From Pyrinomonas sp040289685 (GTDB taxonomy: Bacteria; Acidobacteriota; Blastocatellia; Pyrinomonadales; Pyrinomonadaceae), in assembly GCF_040289685.1 (NCBI RefSeq), contig NZ_PSLQ01000009.1, positions 1 to 64,000 on the forward strand: a DNA stretch of 64,000 nucleotides. The letters run 5' to 3'. Positions 27,719-39,361 of this stretch are shown here, piece after piece. Made by a program: the position numbers and the translations under genes. The notes under the pieces were generated by a model. It ran no database searches. It was not told the origin of the DNA and saw nothing but the letters and a program-made list of their open reading frames with translations. Within the stretch, counting starts at the first letter, position 1. Each line of letters opens with the position of its first letter.

Positions 27719-28570
27719 CTAAAGGATGCGCGCCCCGGACCGAACGACAGGTGGGATCATCTGCGGAGCCAAGCGCTGAGTCCTTAAACGCACTTCCGGC
27801 AAAAGGTTCTCCAGCATCGGACCGAAGCCATCGCGAAAAGCATCGCGCGCTTCGGGCGTGACCTTGAGCGTGATCCGCCGCCTGTCGCGCACCACCGTCA
27901 ACGTCACGTCGCCGTCCGTTCGACGGTTGAGGGCGCGCGCGAGCGCAAACGCGGTCGCAATCTTCTCTCCATCGGCCTCGACGATCACGTCCCCCGCTTT
28001 CAAGCCAGCGCGGGCAGCAGGGCTGTTCGCCTCCACCGATGCGACGAGAAGACCGCGCCCCTCGGCAACGCCGAAGTAATCGGCCAACTGCTGAGTCAAG
28101 GGCTGCGTCGTGATGCCGATGCGCCGATTCCGGCCCATGTCGGCGATGATCTTCTGCAAGCGTGCGACCTCGTTGGGCACCGTCGTCGAGCGCGAAGCAA
28201 GAGTTGCCGTCAACTCTTGTTCTTTGCCATCGCGCAAGATGCGCACGCGGGCCTGATGACCCGCAGGCGATTCTTCGATCAAGCGCGCGAGCTTGCGCGA
28301 GTTGGTGATCGGTTCGCTGTCGTAGGCGATGATGATGTCGCCTTCGCGCAAACCGGCTGCCTCGGCCGGACTGTTAGCGAAAACGCGCGTGATCTTCGCC
28401 CCTTTTGGCTCCTTCAATCCGTATCGAGCGGCTTCCTCGCGCGAAATATCCTGCGCGACGATGCCGAGGAGATGCTCGCCGAATATCGAGAGGCGAATTT
28501 CGGGACCTTGCGCGCTCGCAACCGCAGCCCATAAGAGCGCGCTCAGCATAGCAAACGAGAGATTTCTCAT
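27719..28570 (-). CDS. Periplasmic protein with two PDZ domains
   Basis: A signal peptide (LSFAMLSALLWAAVASAQ) is followed by two PDZ domains: residues ~30-125 with FANSPAEAAGLREGDIIIAYDSEPI, and ~150-250 with ANSPAARAGLKAGDVIVEADGEKI. Both have the GxxAGL(K/R)xGD carboxylate-binding pattern. No trypsin-like protease domain is present, so this is an HtrA-like scaffold without a catalytic part. The C-terminal ~35 residues are Pro/Arg-rich. A role in envelope protein quality control is inferred only from the domain type. Confidence 0.85.
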   Translation of the reverse strand: MRNLSFAMLSALLWAAVASAQGPEIRLSIFGEHLLGIVAQDISREEAARYGLKEPKGAKITRVFANSPAEAAGLREGDIIIAYDSEPITNSRKLARLIEESPAGHQARVRILRDGKEQELTATLASRSTTVPNEVARLQKIIADMGRNRRIGITTQPLTQQLADYFGVAEGRGLLVASVEANSPAARAGLKAGDVIVEADGEKIATAFALARALNRRTDGDVTLTVVRDRRRITLKVTPEARDAFRDGFGPMLENLLPEVRLRTQRLAPQMIPPVVRSGARIL

Positions 28571-28839
28571 CTCGCAAGCTTCCTCCTTCCATTTGAAGAT
28601 TCAACGGGCAGACAAGAAAAACCCGTTTATCATCAGTAGTACACGCCGCATGAAGCGGGCGCGTTCCTGAAAAGCATCCGAAAGTTCGATGGCGAAAGCG
28701 GCGCGCGGCGTTGACAGCCGAGACACGCGCACGTGCGTTCTCTATGTGCCGCTTGTCTTGCGCCTGCCGTCAAAGCTAAACTCCAAGCTCTGTTCGAAGC
28801 GGCGAGCGCGTCCCATTGACGCGCGAGGACCGAGAGGGG

Positions 28840-29469
28840 ATGACAGCAGGAGCAAAATCGAAAGCGAGCGGCGAAGAGCGCAAGCCCAAGATTTTGGACA
28901 TCGGGTGCGGCACGCACAAAACGCCGGGCGCCATCGGGTTGGACGTCAATCCACGAACAGATGCCGACATCATTCACGATTTGAACGTCTTCCCCTACCC
29001 TTTTCCCGACGACGAGTTTGATCTCATCGTCGGCAATCAGGTGATCGAGCACGTCGAGGACGTGCTCGCCGTCATGGCTGAACTCTACCGCATAGCCAAA
29101 CCTGGCGCGATCATCAAGCTCGACACGCCTCACTACACGGACGTCAGCTCTTTTCGCGACCCGACGCACCGTCATCATCTGACGTGCGAATCCTTCATCT
29201 ATTTCGCCGAGGAGAAAAGGCCCGAATTCGCCTTCTACAGCGACGTGCGTCTTCGACCGCGACAGATCCGCGTCACGCTGTTGAAGCTCTGGCGCTGGCT
29301 CGGCTTCGAGTTACTGGTCAACAGTTGCAATCGCTTCCCTTCGCTCCGCTTCATCCGTCGCTTCTGGGAGGCCTACTTGAGCTTCATCATTCGCGGCAAG
29401 ACGATCTATTTCGAGTTCGAAGTCCTGAAGGGCGCTGATCCCAAGAAGGCGCGTCGCAGCCCGAACTGA
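28840..29469 (+). CDS. Class I SAM-dependent methyltransferase
   Basis: ILDIGCGTHKTPGAIGLDV is the SAM-binding motif I of type-11 methyltransferases; FDLIVGNQVIEHVED corresponds to motif II and ELYRIAKPGAIIKLDTPHY to motif III. The C-terminal half (DPTHRHHLTCESFIYF) is characteristic of methyltransferases linked to glycan genes. ATG 28840 was chosen; a TTG at 28816 would add eight residues. No gene partner is close. The small molecule or glycan methylated is unknown. Confidence 0.8.
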   Translation: MTAGAKSKASGEERKPKILDIGCGTHKTPGAIGLDVNPRTDADIIHDLNVFPYPFPDDEFDLIVGNQVIEHVEDVLAVMAELYRIAKPGAIIKLDTPHYTDVSSFRDPTHRHHLTCESFIYFAEEKRPEFAFYSDVRLRPRQIRVTLLKLWRWLGFELLVNSCNRFPSLRFIRRFWEAYLSFIIRGKTIYFEFEVLKGADPKKARRSPN

Positions 29470-29565
29470 CAACCGACTTCAAGCCCTTTCGACAGACGCG
29501 AACGAAAGCTTCGCGCAACATCCGATACCCTCCAGATGCCAACTTGACCCGACGGCGGACCCCGA

Positions 29566-29770
29566 TCAAGCGTCGGACACTTTGAGGTAAGGCGTGAGCG
29601 TGTCCCACAAGAGCGCCTGCGCCACTGATCCGCGCGCCGCGCGCATGCCGATAGCATAAGTGCGGTAGGGCACCTTCTTGGTGTGAATGGCGAAAGATCT
29701 TTGATCGGCGAATTGGTGATGATGATCGCGCTGTTAGCCGCCACTGTGCAGCCCTCGCGAGCTTCGAGGC
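29566..29770 (-). pseudogene. 3' relic of a DAO-type FAD-dependent oxidoreductase
   Basis: In one leftward frame the translation reads IHTKKVPYRTYAIGM then RGSVAQALLWDTLTPY and ends at a TGA (29568-29566). This matches the C-terminal region of DAO-family FAD oxidoreductases (HTKQAPYRTYVIG, RGSVPxALYWDT). A preceding piece VAANSAIIITNSPIKDL, matching the NTP loop that comes before it in that family, is in another frame, so a frameshift lies near 29700. Nothing upstream of about 29770 continues the gene. Only the last ~65 residues survive. Confidence 0.6.
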
Positions 29771-29976
29771 GAAGGCCGCGCGCCATCGCTTTCGACGCTC
29801 TCAATCCGCCCGCCGGACTCATCGGCCACATCATCGCCGAGATCCTCGGCGTCGATCCGAAGAGCGAGATGGATGACGGCGTGCTGCGCATGAGGCCCCT
29901 CATCGAAACGGGCAAGCCTCTGCACGACGCGGCCCAAAAGATGGAAAAAGCACGCGAAGCCAGCAGCTCACCCTAA
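29760..29976 (+). pseudogene. 3' relic of an SRPBCC (cyclase/dehydrase-like) gene
   Basis: The rightward frame reads NPPAGLIGHIIAEILGV, DPKSEMDDGVLRM and LIETGKP before a stop at 29976. This is the characteristic C-terminal helix of SRPBCC family proteins (PAGxIGxxVAxLFGxDPxxxMxxDLxRxKxLIETG). The beta-grip N-terminal two-thirds are missing. The upstream 29683-29760 sequence belongs to the oppositely oriented relic, so the 5' halves of both genes are gone and the two tails now meet head to head. Confidence 0.6.
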
Positions 29977-30028
29977 CACGGACCTTCGTCTGACGAGGCG
30001 CCCTTGAGGGAAACGGGCCGAAAAACAG

Positions 30029-30060
30029 GCGAGCCTGCTCCAACAAAGAGGCAGGCTCGC
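30029..30060 (-). terminator. Intrinsic terminator of the beta-oxidation operon
   Basis: GCGAGCCTGC and GCAGGCTCGC form a perfect 10-bp stem with a 12-base loop. Read leftward, it is followed by TGTTTTT. It lies 26 bases after the acyl-CoA dehydrogenase stop codon, so it ends the leftward fad transcript. Confidence 0.85.
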
Positions 30061-30085
30061 GTATCGTGGGAGGGGAAACAGCGCC

Positions 30086-31867
30086 TCAGTCAATATAACG
30101 GTTCGCCTTGATCAAGGCATCGGCGATCGAGCGACGCGCGGCGACCGCATTGATCGGCGTGTGCTTGGTGAAACGTCGCAAGGCTGCGAGCAACGTGCGA
30201 AGCTCATCGCCTTCGCTTACGGCGGCGAGCGCCGTCTTGGCGCTCTTTTCGACGCGCTCGATCGCGTCGTGGCAGAAGACGCGCGTCATCTCGATGTAGC
30301 GCGCGGCAGCCTCTTCGCCGCTGTGCGCGGCGATTTTGCGCGCGCGCAGGATCGCCGATTCCATCGCGTAGGCGTCCATGATCTGATCGGCGATGCTCAT
30401 CAATACCTCTTGCTCATCTTCGAGCGCTTGCATGAACTTCTGCGCCGCCGTGCCGAGCGTCATCAGGGCGACCTTCTTCGCGTTCTCGGCGAGCTTCCGT
30501 TCAGCGGCGAGCAAACCCTCTTCTTCGTCGAAAGAAGGCGCGGATGGTTGCAGCACTTCATCCATCAAACGTTGCGCTGCCGGAAGGAGCGCGAGCCGAC
30601 CTTGCATCGCACGCTTGATCAACATGCCGGGGATGAGCATGCGATTGATCTCGTTGGTCCCTTCGAAGATGCGATTGATGCGCGAATCGCGGTAGGCTCT
30701 TTCCGCCGGATAGTCAGCCGAATAGCCGTACCCGCCGTAGATCTGGACCATCTCATCGGCGACGTAGTCGCAGTATTCCGAAAGCATGACCTTGATGATC
30801 GAGCACTCGGTGGCGTACTCTTCGATGGCGCGCAACTTCGCTTCGCCATCTTTGGCGGAAGCCCTGACCGCTTCTTCGATCAAGCCGACCGTGCGATAGA
30901 CGGTCGCTTCTCCGACCCACGTGCGAATCGCCATCTCCGCGATCTTCGCTTTGATCGCGCCGAAGCTCGAAATGGGCTGCCCGAATTGATGCCGTTCGTT
31001 GGCGTATCGGACCGCTTCATGCAACATCAACTTCATGCCGCCCAAGCACGAAGCGCCGAGTTTGAAACGCCCGATGTTCAAGATATTGAAGGCGATCTTG
31101 TGCCCTTTGCCCACTTCGCCGAGCAGATTCTCCACCGGCGTCTTGACGTCCGAAAGGATGAGCGCCGTCGTCGAAGAGCCTTTAATCCCCATCTTGTGCT
31201 CTTCAGCGCCGTTTGTCAGCCCGGGTCCGCGCTCGACGATGAAGCCGCTGAATTTATCTCCATCCACCTTGGCGAAGACGACGAAGACGTCGGCGAAGCC
31301 GCCGTTGCTGATCCACATCTTTTCGCCGTTCAAGATGTAATGGCGCCCATCAGCGCTCAGGCGCGCCGTGGCCTTTGCTGCGAGCGCATCCGAACCCGAT
31401 CCGGCTTCGGTGAGCGCATAAGCGGCGACGAGTTCGCCGGTCACCAACCGCGGCAGATATTTGCGTTTGGCCTCTTCGGTGCCGAAATAGAGGATCGGCA
31501 GCATGCCGATCCCCGTCTGCGCGCCGAAGGTGACGGCGAACGAAGCCGACCGCCCGACGTTCTCGGAGATCAACGTGCCGCTCGTTTGGTCCAGTCCGAG
31601 TCCGCCGTATTCTTCCGGCACGTTGGCGCCGAGCAGACCGAGTTCACCGGCCTTGCGCAAAAGCGTGCGCGCCAGATGCCAATCGTGTTTTTCTAGCTGC
31701 GGAATGGCCGGACGCACCTCCGTGTCAACGAACTGGCGCGTCGTCTCGGCGATCATCCGTTGCTCTTCGGTGAAATCTTCCGGCGTCAAAACCTCTTCCG
31801 GGTGCCGCTCCTCAATCAAGAAGCTTCCGCCGATCACCAACTCTTTCAGATCAACTGTGGCTGCCAT
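30086..31867 (-). CDS. Acyl-CoA dehydrogenase (long form, ~590 aa)
   Basis: It catalyses FAD-dependent alpha,beta-dehydrogenation of acyl-CoA. Visible signatures are YALTEAGSGSDALAAKATA (FAD/substrate loop), GEKMWISNGGFADVFVVFAK and the C-terminal IYGGYGYSADYPAERAYRDSRINRIFEGTNEI. The catalytic glutamate is expected in this last region. The extra ~150 residues after it mark the VLCAD-like class with a C-terminal extension. ATG 31867 follows AAAGGAG with 9-base spacing; upstream in-frame sequence is not conserved. It is the last gene of the leftward operon with thiolase and FadB-like protein. Confidence 0.92.
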   Translation of the reverse strand: MAATVDLKELVIGGSFLIEERHPEEVLTPEDFTEEQRMIAETTRQFVDTEVRPAIPQLEKHDWHLARTLLRKAGELGLLGANVPEEYGGLGLDQTSGTLISENVGRSASFAVTFGAQTGIGMLPILYFGTEEAKRKYLPRLVTGELVAAYALTEAGSGSDALAAKATARLSADGRHYILNGEKMWISNGGFADVFVVFAKVDGDKFSGFIVERGPGLTNGAEEHKMGIKGSSTTALILSDVKTPVENLLGEVGKGHKIAFNILNIGRFKLGASCLGGMKLMLHEAVRYANERHQFGQPISSFGAIKAKIAEMAIRTWVGEATVYRTVGLIEEAVRASAKDGEAKLRAIEEYATECSIIKVMLSEYCDYVADEMVQIYGGYGYSADYPAERAYRDSRINRIFEGTNEINRMLIPGMLIKRAMQGRLALLPAAQRLMDEVLQPSAPSFDEEEGLLAAERKLAENAKKVALMTLGTAAQKFMQALEDEQEVLMSIADQIMDAYAMESAILRARKIAAHSGEEAAARYIEMTRVFCHDAIERVEKSAKTALAAVSEGDELRTLLAALRRFTKHTPINAVAARRSIADALIKANRYID

Positions 31868-32020
31868 ACGCTCGCTCCTTTCAGAGTAATTCAGTTCTCG
31901 ATCTTTTTCGCCCCACCGATCGGGGCGATGCCCGATATTCACGTGGTCGTTCTGCTCAATCCTCTCGAAAACGGAGTCTCGCTCCGCGTTCAGCGCAAGC
32001 ACACAACCGGACGGCCTGCC

Positions 32021-33202
<1,182 letters not shown>

Positions 33203-33259
33203 AAGTGTGCCTCCGAGTAAAACCTTGAGCTATTGCCCAAACCGTCCTCTTTGACGATC

Positions 33260-33467
33260 TCATGCCAGCTCGAACTCATCTCGGTCTAGGCCCAACTGCT
33301 TGACGATGGCGCACACCGTTCCGAGTTCCAAAGCTCCACTTTCCCATCTCGGCACAAAGCTGATCCGACCTCTCTTTAGAGCTTGGCGAGAGCGGGCACG
33401 TGATCGCATAACCTCCTTCCGATTGCGGCTCCAGCACTAGCGGCAGCGTGTAGAATAGCGCTTGCAT
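33260..33467 (-). pseudogene. Decayed HicBA toxin-antitoxin remnant
   Basis: Reading leftward from ATG 33467, MQALFYTLPLVLEPQSEGG and YAITCPL match the N-terminus of HicB antitoxins. After about 26 residues homology stops. In another frame SFVPRWESGALELGTV and KQLGLDRDEFELA, ending at TGA 33260, resemble the C-terminal half of HicA toxins (VVPxHxELxxGTLxxILKQAGxxxDEF). The simplest reading is a deletion that fused the head of hicB to the tail of hicA and put them out of frame. It lies within the fad operon between fadB-like and thiolase genes. Confidence 0.55.
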
Positions 33468-33527
33468 CGTTCGCCCCTCGGCAACCATGATGCGTTTCAC
33501 GCCTTCCGCATCCGTTGAAGTGTTCGG

Positions 33528-35939
<2,412 letters not shown>

Positions 35940-35980
35940 GAGACCAACCTCGCAGACGTGATGTTCGACCACCGCGCCAT

Positions 35981-36009
35981 ATGATACTGAATGAATGCTC
36001 ATTCAGCAA
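35981..36009 (-). promoter_or_regulatory. Promoter of the beta-oxidation operon
   Basis: Read leftward, TTGCTG (36009-36004) and TATCAT (35986-35981) are separated by exactly 17 bases. The -10 matches the sigma-70 consensus at 5 of 6 positions, the -35 at 3 of 6. The FadR-type palindrome occupies the spacer. The start codon of the FadB-like gene is 42 bases beyond the -10. Confidence 0.6.
35988..36005. promoter_or_regulatory. FadR/TetR-type operator
   Basis: TGAATGAATGCTCATTCA is a perfect 7-bp inverted repeat with a 4-base centre. It matches the Bacillus FadR consensus TGAATGAMTANTCATTCA at all but one position. Located between -35 and -10, it should repress the operon until long-chain acyl-CoA releases the regulator. 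No TetR-type regulator gene was seen in this window. Confidence 0.75.
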
Positions 36010-36226
36010 CTTCCGCGTGACGAGCAGAAATCGGGGCCGCGATGATTTCGGCGGCGAAAGGCGCGCTCGGGCGATCAGCAGGACGACGAAAGACGAAACC
36101 TCCGGTTCTCTTCGCGCCCACAGTGTGGTAAAACTAGCCGAGATCCACGAAGATTTCGGCGCGCAGCGAAGGCGTTTTGAGCAAGCCGCAACTGGCGCGC
36201 GCGAACGATTTCAAGGAGCGACCGGA

Positions 36227-36673
36227 ATGTTTCAAAGTTTGATCGCGACCTATTCGACTTGGGCGACCATCCCGTTGCGCATCGCGCTCGGCGCGGTCTT
36301 CATCGCTCACGGCGCGCAGAAAGTCTTTGGCCTCTGGGGCGGTCCGGGACTGACCAAGTGGCTCGCCACTCCGCCGCCGTTCGCTTTCATGCGTCCGGCT
36401 TGGTTCTGGATGGGATCGGCAGCCCTTTTTGAGCTTCTCGGTGGGGCGCTCGTGCTTCTCGGGCTACTGACGCGCGTCGGCGCAGCGATGATCGCCATCG
36501 TCATGCTGGTTGCGGTCCTCGGCGTCCACTGGCCCGGTGGCTTCTTCCTGCAAAATCGCGGATACGAGTACGCCTTTTCGCTCCTATGCGCTTCGCTCGC
36601 ATTGCTGATCGCGGGCGGTGGGAAGCTCTCCGTGGACGAATCGTTGATGCGCGGACGCGGGCGTCGCCGCTAG
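36227..36673 (+). CDS. DoxX family membrane protein
   Basis: Four hydrophobic helices are seen; the first contains LRIALGAVFIAHGAQKVFGLWGG, the DoxX signature, and the second FELLGGALVLLGLLTRVGA. The NRGYEYAFSLLCASLALLIAGGG helix is also typical. The start is set at the Met right before the first helix, after AAGGAG; a longer frame from 35981 would run through the fad operator and is not membrane-like. DoxX proteins are linked to oxidative/sulfur stress in some bacteria, but the function here is unproven. Confidence 0.82.
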   Translation: MFQSLIATYSTWATIPLRIALGAVFIAHGAQKVFGLWGGPGLTKWLATPPPFAFMRPAWFWMGSAALFELLGGALVLLGLLTRVGAAMIAIVMLVAVLGVHWPGGFFLQNRGYEYAFSLLCASLALLIAGGGKLSVDESLMRGRGRRR

Positions 36674-36710
36674 CCGCAGACCTCGACTGAATCCGTCAGG
36701 AAGAAACTTC

Positions 36711-37970
36711 GTGAAGCGCCACGTTATGAAACGTTCTCCTTTGCTGATCATTTTCATCACCGTCTTCATCGATCTGATCGGCTTTGGAATCGTCATTCCC
36801 GTGTTGCCCATCTATGCGGCGAGTCCGCGCTTTCATGCCAGCCCCATTGCCATCGGCCTGCTCTTCGCCTCTTATTCGCTGATGCAGCTCATCTTCTCGC
36901 CCATCTTGGGGAGGCTATCGGACCATTATGGACGAAAGCCGGTGCTCTTTTTCAGCCTCATCGGGACGGGCTTCGCTTTTCTCATCCTTGGAAGCGCCAC
37001 TGCGCTGTGGATGCTTTTCGTCGGGCGGATTCTCGATGGCATCACGGGCGGCAACATCTCCACGGCGCAAGCCTACATCGCCGATGTGACCACGCCGGAA
37101 GAACGCGCCAAGGGCATGGGGCTGATCGGCGCGGCCTTCGGTCTCGGCTTCATTTTCGGGCCGGCGATCGGCGGAGTGTTAAGCCGTTGGGGAACGAGCG
37201 TTCCCTTCCTCTTCGCCGCAGCGCTTGCTTTCGCCAACGCCGCGCTCCTCTATTTTCTCCTCCCCGAAACGGTTGGCCGCAAAACGACGCCTCAACGGGC
37301 GGCGCGCGGCGGTTGGCGCCAGTTAACCGAATACCTACGCCGCCCGTCGCTGGCCCTAGCGCTCGCCACCTATTTCCTCTTCATCACGTCATTCTCGATC
37401 CTGACGACGACGTTTGCGCTCTACACGATGTACCGCTTCGGCTTCGATGCGCAACACAACGGATACCTATTTGCTTTCACTGGCGCGCTCGGCGTGATCG
37501 TGCAGGGCGCATTGCTCGGCCGAGCGGTCAAAGCCGTGGGTGAACCGGCACTGGTCATCATCGGCGAAGCGCTCTTTGCGGCAAGCATGTTCTTCATCCC
37601 GTTGGTCGGGCCGCAGCACGGTGGGCTGGAGGCGCTGCTGCTCGTCCTCAGCGTGCAAGCCATCGGCAACGCGCTGGTGATGCCGACGCTCAACAGCTTG
37701 ACGTCCAAGGCGGCGCGCGCCGATGAACAAGGAGCGGTGCTCGGCGTCGCGCAATCCGTGGCGAGCTTGGCGCGCGTTGTCGGCCCCATCATCGGGTCGT
37801 GGCTCCTCTATAGCGCGACCGCTCCGCAGCAGATGGATGATCACAGCTTGCGTTTGACCTATTGGGGTGGTGCAGTGATCACCACCTTCGGCCTATTGCT
37901 CGCGCTGCGGTTGTCGCGCATCTTCGCCGTCGAGAAAGAGCGGGCAGAAGCGCTGACAACAAATTGGTGA
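36711..37970 (+). CDS. MFS transporter, TetA-like (DHA1) drug/metabolite exporter
   Basis: Twelve predicted helices. FIDLIGFGIVIPVLPIYA (helix 1) and GRLSDHYGRKPVL (MFS motif A) plus RILDGITGGNISTAQAYIAD (helix 4) and GAAFGLGFIFGPAIGG (antiporter motif C) place it in the tetracycline-resistance-like exporters. The GTG at 36711 has AGGAAG seven bases upstream; ATG 36726 is an alternative. Substrate not inferable. It follows doxX by 37 bases. Confidence 0.87.
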   Translation: MKRHVMKRSPLLIIFITVFIDLIGFGIVIPVLPIYAASPRFHASPIAIGLLFASYSLMQLIFSPILGRLSDHYGRKPVLFFSLIGTGFAFLILGSATALWMLFVGRILDGITGGNISTAQAYIADVTTPEERAKGMGLIGAAFGLGFIFGPAIGGVLSRWGTSVPFLFAAALAFANAALLYFLLPETVGRKTTPQRAARGGWRQLTEYLRRPSLALALATYFLFITSFSILTTTFALYTMYRFGFDAQHNGYLFAFTGALGVIVQGALLGRAVKAVGEPALVIIGEALFAASMFFIPLVGPQHGGLEALLLVLSVQAIGNALVMPTLNSLTSKAARADEQGAVLGVAQSVASLARVVGPIIGSWLLYSATAPQQMDDHSLRLTYWGGAVITTFGLLLALRLSRIFAVEKERAEALTTNW

Positions 37971-38037
37971 ATTCCCTTTCGCGTGACGCACGATCATGGC
38001 GACCAAGGCGGTTGCATCACGAACCGGTTCCCGCCCG

Positions 38038-38194
38038 AGCGAAAAATCGCTCCGCGAATACGCGCGGCATCGGCGACGGCCTCATCTTCAGCCTGCCGCT
38101 GCTCTACACGACGGAAGTTTTGGGAGGCTTCTTCCGACAGAACCCGCGCCCCGGAAAACTGACTGGCCGCGTGCTCGGCTACGGACAACCTTGA
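38038..38194 (+). pseudogene. Possible relic of a DUF2391 (TIGR02587) membrane protein
   Basis: Two frames together read SEKSLREYAR then RGIGDGLIFSLPLLYTTEV, resembling the first helix of DUF2391 proteins (EYARGIGGGLIFSLPLLYTMEVW). A frameshift separates the two pieces and the frame stops at 38194 without the remaining helices. The rest of 37971-38384 holds no gene that I can support. Confidence 0.35.
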
Positions 38195-38384
38195 AGGCGA
38201 AGCGCAGAGGGCTTCGCGCGCATCGCTTCTCTTCGCCGCCTTTCCGAAAAATTCGGAACCGCGGCGGACCGTCTTTACTCCCTTCTTCGTCTGCTTCGAT
38301 GGTCAACACGACAGCGCCATCGCCGAAAAGCGGGAGCGGGCGAAAGCGGCGCTTACATGTCGCCTTCGCCCACCGCTCAAGAAA

Positions 38385-38936
38385 TCACGAAGCGCGACGC
38401 CGATTGCGGCGACGGCGAATCACGGCCGCTACGCTTGCCAGTCCCGTCCCGAGAAGAAACATCGTCGCTGGTTCGGGCACTGAACTGGTTTGCAGCGTCA
38501 ACGACGTCTGTCCGAGACGCACGGCACCCGGTCCGGTCTGGACGATGGAGAGCACCGCCCGGCCATCGGCGAACACAGCGAAATCGGCGAACGTGAAAGA
38601 GAACGCCACTGGCCCGGCGGCACCGTTTGCGCCAGCGCACGGCGCGCCAGCGACGCACTGCGCGATCCGCACGCCATCGAGGTAAAGATCCACCGGCGCC
38701 GTCGTGTTGAATGTGGAGTTACCGAAAAAACCCTGAATAGTCGCTCCGGTCACAACCTGTCCGGTAGGCACCGTGTAGTTGTAGGTCCAGATCGTCGTTT
38801 CCGGTCGCGGGAAAGTGGCCGTCGGAGGGACGAAAGAACCGTTGTATTCGGCAGAGAGCAAAATGATCGAATCTGCTTTCGCTTCGCTGAAAGCAAACAA
38901 AGCGAGCAGCAAGACGAAACCCAAACGTGAGAACAT
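38385..38936 (-). CDS. PEP-CTERM sorting domain protein
   Basis: A signal peptide (LGFVLLLALFAFSEAKA) leads a ~140-residue beta-rich, Thr/Gly/Asn-rich passenger. The C-terminus is a full PEP-CTERM signal: SVPEPATMFLLGTGLASVAAV followed by RRRRNRRR. It should be processed by an exosortase and anchored or released at the outer surface. A CVAGAPC pair near residue 115 could form a disulfide. The passenger is not otherwise recognised. No exosortase gene lies in this window, but the exopolysaccharide locus on the left is of the kind that travels with this system. Confidence 0.88.
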   Translation of the reverse strand: MFSRLGFVLLLALFAFSEAKADSIILLSAEYNGSFVPPTATFPRPETTIWTYNYTVPTGQVVTGATIQGFFGNSTFNTTAPVDLYLDGVRIAQCVAGAPCAGANGAAGPVAFSFTFADFAVFADGRAVLSIVQTGPGAVRLGQTSLTLQTSSVPEPATMFLLGTGLASVAAVIRRRRNRRRAS

Positions 38937-39361
38937 TCAACCCTCCTTTCGAAATTCAGTCTTGTCTGACGAGTCCGATCCCGCCCTCGCTCGAAAGGGT
39001 AACCGAGAGCCTCTTCCGAAACGGACGGGAGGCGAAACGTCGGTCGCATGATCTCCTCCCGATGAGACTTTCCTGTTAACGCGATCGGAAGATTCCCTGA
39101 ACTTTCCTCACGCACAGCGACGAGGCGAAGGGTCGTGCCGGCGATGTGTTCCCCGAGGCTTCGTTTACAACCGACTGCTTCTCAGGCACGCCAGCGAGCG
39201 CCCCGAACTGGTCCAGCTTCGCACTTTTAACCGAACGTTTACCCCGGCTTCACTCTCCGATAACCGCGCCCTTGTACAAGGGGACGCACACCAAAAAGCG
39301 TTCGACGCTGCGTCGAACGCGCGCGTTTCCGCTTGATCACCGAAGTTTAAGGAGGCTTTAG
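38937..39361. other. Divergent regulatory region between the PEP-CTERM and PhoX genes
   Basis: No coding frame is credible. It holds the CCCTTGTACAAGGG palindrome (39269-39282), a hairpin terminator facing left (39293-39320) and an AAGGAGG ribosome-binding site just before phoX. Confidence 0.45.
39293..39320 (-). terminator. Leftward intrinsic terminator upstream of the PhoX gene
   Basis: GCGTTCGACG and CGTCGAACGC make a 10-bp stem with a 3-base loop. On the minus strand it is followed by TTTTT. It lies 42 bases before the phoX start, so it would stop antisense transcription through phoX from entering the PEP-CTERM promoter region. As a leader hairpin for phoX it could also be regulatory. 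Confidence 0.55.

Noticed and set aside
38385..38936. Reading the PEP-CTERM gene as a pilin or adhesin
   Set aside because: The C-terminal VPEP motif, helix and Arg cluster identify the sorting signal; the passenger itself shows no adhesin domain that I can name.
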